Below are positions 5,220-8,893 of a DNA stretch of 8,893 nucleotides, one piece after another (the first letter of the stretch is position 1; each line of letters begins with the position of its first letter). The notes beneath the pieces are model-generated. The model saw only the letters and a program-made list of their open reading frames with translations. It was not told the origin of the DNA and did not search any database. The stretch is from contig RDYC01000270.1 in the NCBI GenBank assembly GCA_004293295.1, positions 1 through 8,893 of the forward strand. The letters are read 5' to 3'. A program made the translations under genes and the position numbers. The stretch comes from Bacteroidota bacterium (lineage in GTDB: Bacteria > Bacteroidota > Bacteroidia > UKL13-3).

Positions 5220-7229
5220 ATGACTTCAGCTAAATTAGATGCAAGAATTCCAGAAGGTCAACTTGAACAAAAGTGGACTAAATACCGTTCAACAGTTCCG
5301 TTAGTAAACCCGGCTAACAAACGCAGTTTAGAAATAATTATCGTAGGCTCAGGGCTTGCCGGTGCTTCTGCGGCCTCTTCACTGGCAGAACTTGGTTATA
5401 AAGTAAAAGTATTTTGCTTTCAAGATTCTCCTCGCAGGGCTCATAGTATAGCTGCCCAAGGTGGAATCAATGCTGCTAAAAACTACCAAAATGATGGCGA
5501 CAGCACATATCGCCTATTTTACGATACCATTAAAGGTGGCGATTATCGTGCTCGCGAAGCCAATGTTTATAGGCTTGCAGAGGTAAGTGCCAATATTATT
5601 GACCAATGCGTTGCCCAAGGTGTACCTTTTGCCCGCGAGTACGGAGGAATGTTGGACAATCGCTCATTTGGCGGTACTCAAGTAAAACGAACCTTTTATG
5701 CAGCCGGACAAACCGGCCAACAGTTGCTTCTTGGAGCATACAGTGCATTGCAACGTCAGGTTGGTTTAGGTCAGGTAGAAATGTTTACCCGACATGAAAT
5801 GCTGGATATTGTGAATATTGATGGCAAATGCCGTGGTATTATAGCCAGAGACCTCATAACCGGTAAACTGGAACGCCATTTCGGACATGCAGTGTTGTTA
5901 TGCTCTGGTGGATATGGTAACGTGTTTTACCTAAGCACCAATGCTATGGGTAGCAACGTAACAGCAGCATGGAAAGCTCATAAACGTGGCGCATTCTTCG
6001 GAAACCCATGCTACACCCAAATACACCCAACGTGTATTCCGGTTTCTGGCGACCACCAATCAAAACTTACGTTAATGAGTGAATCGTTGCGTAACGATGG
6101 TAGAATTTGGGTTCCGAAAAGAAAAGAAGATGCAGAAGCTATTCGCTCAGGTAAACTAAATCCAAACGACTTAAAAGAAGACGACCGTGACTACTTTTTG
6201 GAAAGACGTTATCCTGCATTTGGTAACTTGGTGCCTAGAGACGTGGCATCGCGCGCTGCCAAAGAAAGATGCGATGCCGGATTTGGTGTAAATCAAACAG
6301 GTGAAGCCGTTTATTTAGATTTTGCTTACAACACCAAATTCAAATATGGTAAAAAAGAGGCCACTAAATTAGGCATTTCAAATCCTACTGAAGAGCAATT
6401 AAATACCTTGGGAAAAGCTGTTATTAAAGAACAGTACGGAAATCTGTTCGATATGTACCAACAAATTACCGGGGTTAATCCTTATGAAAATCCAATGATG
6501 ATATACCCTGCTGTGCATTATACCATGGGCGGCTTATGGGTTGATTATAACTTAATGACTACTGTTCCCGGCTTATATGCTTTGGGTGAAGCTAACTTTA
6601 GCGACCACGGTGCAAATCGTTTAGGGGCCTCAGCGCTTATGCAAGGATTGGCTGATGGATATTTTGTTGTTCCTTACACAATTGGTGCCTACTTAAGCAA
6701 TGAAATACGTACCAAACCTATTGATACCAACCACGAGGCTTTTGTTGCTGCTGAAAATGAAGCCAAAGCCCGATTGGAAAAGTTAATGGGAATAAAGGGT
6801 ACCAAATCAGTTGACCACTTCCACAAACGTTTGGGTAAAATCATGTGGGACAAATGTGGCATGGCGCGTAATGCAGAGGGATTAAAAACAGCTATTGCAG
6901 AAATTCAGACACTTAAAGCTGAGTTTTGGAAAGAGGTGCGCGTTCCGGGTGAGTTAAATGAATTTAACCCCGAGTTGGAAAAAGCCGGAAGAGTTGCCGA
7001 TTTTATTGAGCTTGGTGAATTGATGTGTCAAGATGCATTGAATCGCAATGAAAGTTGTGGTGGCCATTTTAGAGAAGAGTACCAAACTGAAGAAGGAGAA
7101 GCATTGCGTGATGATGTTAACTTTAACTACGTAGCAGCTTGGGAATACATAAGCGAAAGCAACTGGCAGCTTAACAAAGAGACGTTAAATTACGAGAACA
7201 TTAAAATAGCACAACGCAGTTATAAATAA
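5220..7229 (+). CDS. sdhA: Succinate dehydrogenase/fumarate reductase flavoprotein subunit
   Basis: The catalytic subunit interconverts succinate and fumarate on covalently bound FAD at the cytoplasmic face of the membrane. In its 669 residues, the FAD dinucleotide fold opens with IIVGSGLAGASAASSL (40-55), and His75 in RRAHSIAAQGGINAA (72-86) is the expected covalent FAD attachment site. Active-site residues align with E. coli SdhA: His269 (QIHPTC) with His242, Arg340 (VPRDVASRA, the proton-transfer Arg) with Arg286, His433 (VHYTMGG) with His354, and Arg467 (HGANRLG) with Arg399. Ser287 (LMSESLRNDG) sits where E. coli has Thr254, a conservative exchange. About 38 residues precede the FAD fold, including IPEGQLEQKW and LVNPANKR, as I recall from Bacteroidota-type SdhA; together with the length this separates it from the roughly 590-residue proteobacterial form. 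The A-rich stretch ATAAAAGAT lies before the ATG, with no true Shine-Dalgarno sequence. It lies between sdhC and sdhB. Confidence 0.97.
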   Translation: MTSAKLDARIPEGQLEQKWTKYRSTVPLVNPANKRSLEIIIVGSGLAGASAASSLAELGYKVKVFCFQDSPRRAHSIAAQGGINAAKNYQNDGDSTYRLFYDTIKGGDYRAREANVYRLAEVSANIIDQCVAQGVPFAREYGGMLDNRSFGGTQVKRTFYAAGQTGQQLLLGAYSALQRQVGLGQVEMFTRHEMLDIVNIDGKCRGIIARDLITGKLERHFGHAVLLCSGGYGNVFYLSTNAMGSNVTAAWKAHKRGAFFGNPCYTQIHPTCIPVSGDHQSKLTLMSESLRNDGRIWVPKRKEDAEAIRSGKLNPNDLKEDDRDYFLERRYPAFGNLVPRDVASRAAKERCDAGFGVNQTGEAVYLDFAYNTKFKYGKKEATKLGISNPTEEQLNTLGKAVIKEQYGNLFDMYQQITGVNPYENPMMIYPAVHYTMGGLWVDYNLMTTVPGLYALGEANFSDHGANRLGASALMQGLADGYFVVPYTIGAYLSNEIRTKPIDTNHEAFVAAENEAKARLEKLMGIKGTKSVDHFHKRLGKIMWDKCGMARNAEGLKTAIAEIQTLKAEFWKEVRVPGELNEFNPELEKAGRVADFIELGELMCQDALNRNESCGGHFREEYQTEEGEALRDDVNFNYVAAWEYISESNWQLNKETLNYENIKIAQRSYK

Positions 7230-7293
7230 TTAAGTAACGGGTAGTGGTGGCCTTAAACAAAGCCATTTAGTACCAATTAAAATTAAGAAAAAT

Positions 7294-8058
7294 ATGAGCG
7301 GAAATATGAATATTACACTTAAAGTGTGGAGACAAAAAAACAAAGATGATCGTGGTCGTTTTGAAACCTATCCCGTTCAAGGGGTATCTCCTGATATGAG
7401 TTTTCTTGAGATGTTTGATGTGTTAAACGAACGTTTAATTAACGAAGGTAAAGAACCGGTAGCCTTTGATCATGATTGCCGCGAAGGAATTTGCGGAATG
7501 TGCAGCATGTATATTAATGGCCGTCCGCACGGGCCTTTACAGGGAGTAACAACCTGCCAATTGCATATGCGCTCTTTTAAAACAAACGATACTATTGTGG
7601 TTGAGCCTTGGCGTGCAAAAGCTTTTCCTGTTATTAAGGATTTAGCAGTAGACCGCAGCTCTTTTGATAGGATAATGTCGGCAGGAGGTTTTATTTCGGT
7701 AAATACCGGAAATGCCCAAGACGCTAATGCAACCCCTATTGGAAAAGAAGATGCAGATACTGCATTTGCTGCGGCAATGTGCATAGGATGCGGAGCCTGT
7801 GTAGCCGCTTGCAAAAATGCCTCGGCAATGCTGTTTGTTTCTGCAAAAATCTCCCAATTTGCATTGTTGCCTCAAGGTCAACCGGAACGTAAAAGCCGCG
7901 TATCTAAAATGGTTGCACAAATGGACGCTGAGGGCTTCGGCTCATGCACCAATACCGGAGCGTGCGAAGCGGAATGCCCTAAAGGGATTTCATTAAGCAA
8001 TATCGCGCGCATGAACCGCGATTATATAAACGCTCAATTTACTTCACAGCAAATGTAA
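7294..8058 (+). CDS. sdhB: Succinate dehydrogenase/fumarate reductase iron-sulfur subunit
   Basis: This 254-residue protein carries electrons between the flavin of SdhA and the hemes and quinone of SdhC. The N-terminal ferredoxin-like domain binds [2Fe-2S] through Cys62, Cys67, Cys70 (CREGICGMC) and Cys88. The C-terminal domain has CIGCGACVAAC (163-173) and CTNTGACEAEC (218-228). By comparison with E. coli SdhB, Cys163, Cys166, Cys169 and Cys228 bind [4Fe-4S], while Cys173, Cys218 and Cys224 bind [3Fe-4S]. All eleven ligands are present. Lys rather than the common Pro follows Cys173. The 64-base gap after sdhA is larger than that between sdhC and sdhA, but no terminator or promoter is evident there, so the gene should be the last of the sdhCAB operon. 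ATG 7294 follows the A-rich tract AAGAAAAAT; Met5 (7306) is an alternative start that would remove only four residues. Confidence 0.97.
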   Translation: MSGNMNITLKVWRQKNKDDRGRFETYPVQGVSPDMSFLEMFDVLNERLINEGKEPVAFDHDCREGICGMCSMYINGRPHGPLQGVTTCQLHMRSFKTNDTIVVEPWRAKAFPVIKDLAVDRSSFDRIMSAGGFISVNTGNAQDANATPIGKEDADTAFAAAMCIGCGACVAACKNASAMLFVSAKISQFALLPQGQPERKSRVSKMVAQMDAEGFGSCTNTGACEAECPKGISLSNIARMNRDYINAQFTSQQM

Positions 8059-8083
8059 TACCTTAACAACTTGCTAACTATTT

Positions 8084-8119
8084 AAAAAGGCCGCTTGTTT
8101 AAATACAAGTGGCCTTTTT
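8084..8119 (+). terminator. Intrinsic terminator of the sdhCAB operon
   Basis: AAAAAGGCCGCTTGT (8084-8098) pairs with ACAAGTGGCCTTTTT (8105-8119) around the loop TTAAAT: fifteen consecutive pairs with one G-U. The 3' arm ends in five Ts, giving the classic A-stem-T form. It begins 25 bases after the sdhB stop and separates the operon from the gene at 8221. The A/T symmetry would also let it act weakly on the opposite strand. Confidence 0.92.
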
Positions 8120-8220
8120 GGTAATGCGGTATAGTATTTGTGTGTTAAGTAAAAAATTCACTTCTTTTGGAGTTATGGTTTTATTACCTATCTTACACTT
8201 GTTTAACTTAAGCAATAACC

Positions 8221-8893
8221 ATGATTAAACACCTGCTATTGTTATGCGGCCTTTCTTGTTTTCTTACGGCATCTGCCAGTCATTATCGTGCCGGTGAAAT
8301 TACCTACGAACAATTAAATGGCAGGCTTTTTAAAATCAAAATAACTACTTATTCCGACCCCAGTAGCTTTGCAGACCCATCCACCCAATCAATAAACGTT
8401 GCTTTTGGCGATGGTTTAGAAGAGCAAATTACCAGGACCTCAAGAACCATCATTAGGGGAGAAATTGTGCAAAACACCTATATAACCAACCACTTATACA
8501 ATAGTGATGGAATCTTTAAGGTATCTTTTTTAGATAATTATCGAGTAATAGACATCATTAATATTAATAATGGTAACACGGATAGGTTCCCTTTTATTAT
8601 TTATGCAATGATTAAAATTAATGCCAGCTTAAGTGCCAATAGCTCCCCTATTTTAACCAAACCACCAATTGATGATGGTTGTACATTTAAACGATTTTTT
8701 CATAACCCTTCAGCTTACGATCCGGATGGAGATAGCTTAACCTTTGAGCTTACCCCACCGGCAGGAACACTTAATTATATAGACCCAGTAGCTCCCAACG
8801 GATTTAAGTTGGGTTTGAATAACGGTCAATTAATTTGGGATGCGCCACAAGTTAGAGGTATTTATAATGTTGCTATTTTAATCAGAGAGTATA
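8221..8893 (+). CDS. Secreted surface protein with cadherin/Ig-like region, N-terminal part (partial at window edge)
   Basis: From the ATG at 8221 the frame is open for 224 codons to the window end. Residues 1-19 form a signal peptide (MIKH, hydrophobic core, then ASA before Ser20). The mature part opens with HYRAGEITYEQLNGRLFKIK (21-40) and continues as a beta-rich sequence with VAFGDG (60-65), a region around AYDPDGDSLTFEL (165-177) and NGQLIWDAP (201-209). The DPDGDSL element followed by alternating hydrophobic residues resembles the calcium-binding loops of cadherin- or Ig-like domains. In Bacteroidota this start (xHxxAGEITY, a WGDG/FGDG stretch, then a DPDGD domain) is typical, as I recall, of long secreted proteins, often ending in a gliding-motility-associated or type IX secretion sorting domain. 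That end lies beyond the window and is only inferred. No enzyme motif is seen. The preceding terminator indicates an independent transcription unit; a near-match -7 box, TACACTTG at 8194-8201, is a weak promoter candidate. Confidence 0.75.
   Translation, partial: MIKHLLLLCGLSCFLTASASHYRAGEITYEQLNGRLFKIKITTYSDPSSFADPSTQSINVAFGDGLEEQITRTSRTIIRGEIVQNTYITNHLYNSDGIFKVSFLDNYRVIDIININNGNTDRFPFIIYAMIKINASLSANSSPILTKPPIDDGCTFKRFFHNPSAYDPDGDSLTFELTPPAGTLNYIDPVAPNGFKLGLNNGQLIWDAPQVRGIYNVAILIREY

Noticed and set aside
7230..7293. Possible internal promoter or terminator between sdhA and sdhB.
   Set aside because: There is no TAnnTTTG box and no stable hairpin with a T-run in these 64 bases; a continuous operon is simpler.
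7470..7920. Minus-strand frames of 92 and 114 codons.
   Set aside because: They are antisense to the Cys-rich cluster motifs of sdhB, whose codons explain the open frames.
1..8893. Search for CRISPR repeats, insertion sequences, transposase or integrase genes, tRNA genes, attachment sites, and toxin-antitoxin or defence genes.
   Set aside because: No regularly spaced repeats, no terminal inverted repeats with target duplications, no cloverleaf and no such protein motifs were seen. The gene content is ordinary core chromosome.

Overview
The window reads as chromosomal core DNA of a member of the Bacteroidota, related to Flavobacteriia, Chitinophagia or Sphingobacteriia; I cannot place it more finely. 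The evidence is AT-rich sequence, start codons without Shine-Dalgarno motifs, TAnnTTTG-type -7 promoter boxes in front of three transcription units, an sdhC-sdhA-sdhB order with the long Bacteroidota-type flavoprotein, and a secreted protein at the right edge resembling large surface or gliding-associated proteins of this phylum.

Layout. (1) 1-521, minus strand: N-terminal part of a secreted protein with probable tetratricopeptide-like helices, cut by the window edge. (2) 716-2800, plus: ppk1, polyphosphate kinase, with all recognised catalytic residues. (3) 2822-3202, plus: rnpB, the RNase P RNA of class A, starting 21 bases after the ppk1 stop codon and having its own promoter box. (4) 3211-3234: a hairpin between the convergent rnpB and pyrD, probably serving both. 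(5) 3239-4261, minus: pyrD, class 2 quinone-linked dihydroorotate dehydrogenase. (6) 4262-4515: a 254-base divergent intergenic region with a clear promoter box for sdhC. (7) 4516-8058, plus: the sdhCAB operon, encoding a three-subunit succinate:quinone oxidoreductase with one five-helix cytochrome b anchor, closed by a strong intrinsic terminator at 8084-8119. (8) 8221-8893, plus: N-terminal part of a secreted surface protein, cut by the right edge.

How the genes relate. SdhCAB oxidises succinate, or reduces fumarate in reverse, and exchanges electrons with the membrane quinone pool. PyrD also passes electrons to that pool, so the divergent pair pyrD/sdhC are both quinone-linked enzymes. ppk1 and rnpB are housekeeping genes in phosphate/stress metabolism and tRNA processing, with no obvious functional link to the others. 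No gap between genes is longer than 300 bases once rnpB is recognised.

I found no sign of an undescribed system, mobile element, CRISPR array or defence island. The points most worth a second look are the nearly leaderless ppk1 promoter, the compact ppk1-rnpB-hairpin-pyrD packing, two helices of the RNase P RNA that Escherichia coli lacks, repeats in the two divergent intergenic regions, and the incomplete surface protein at the right edge.
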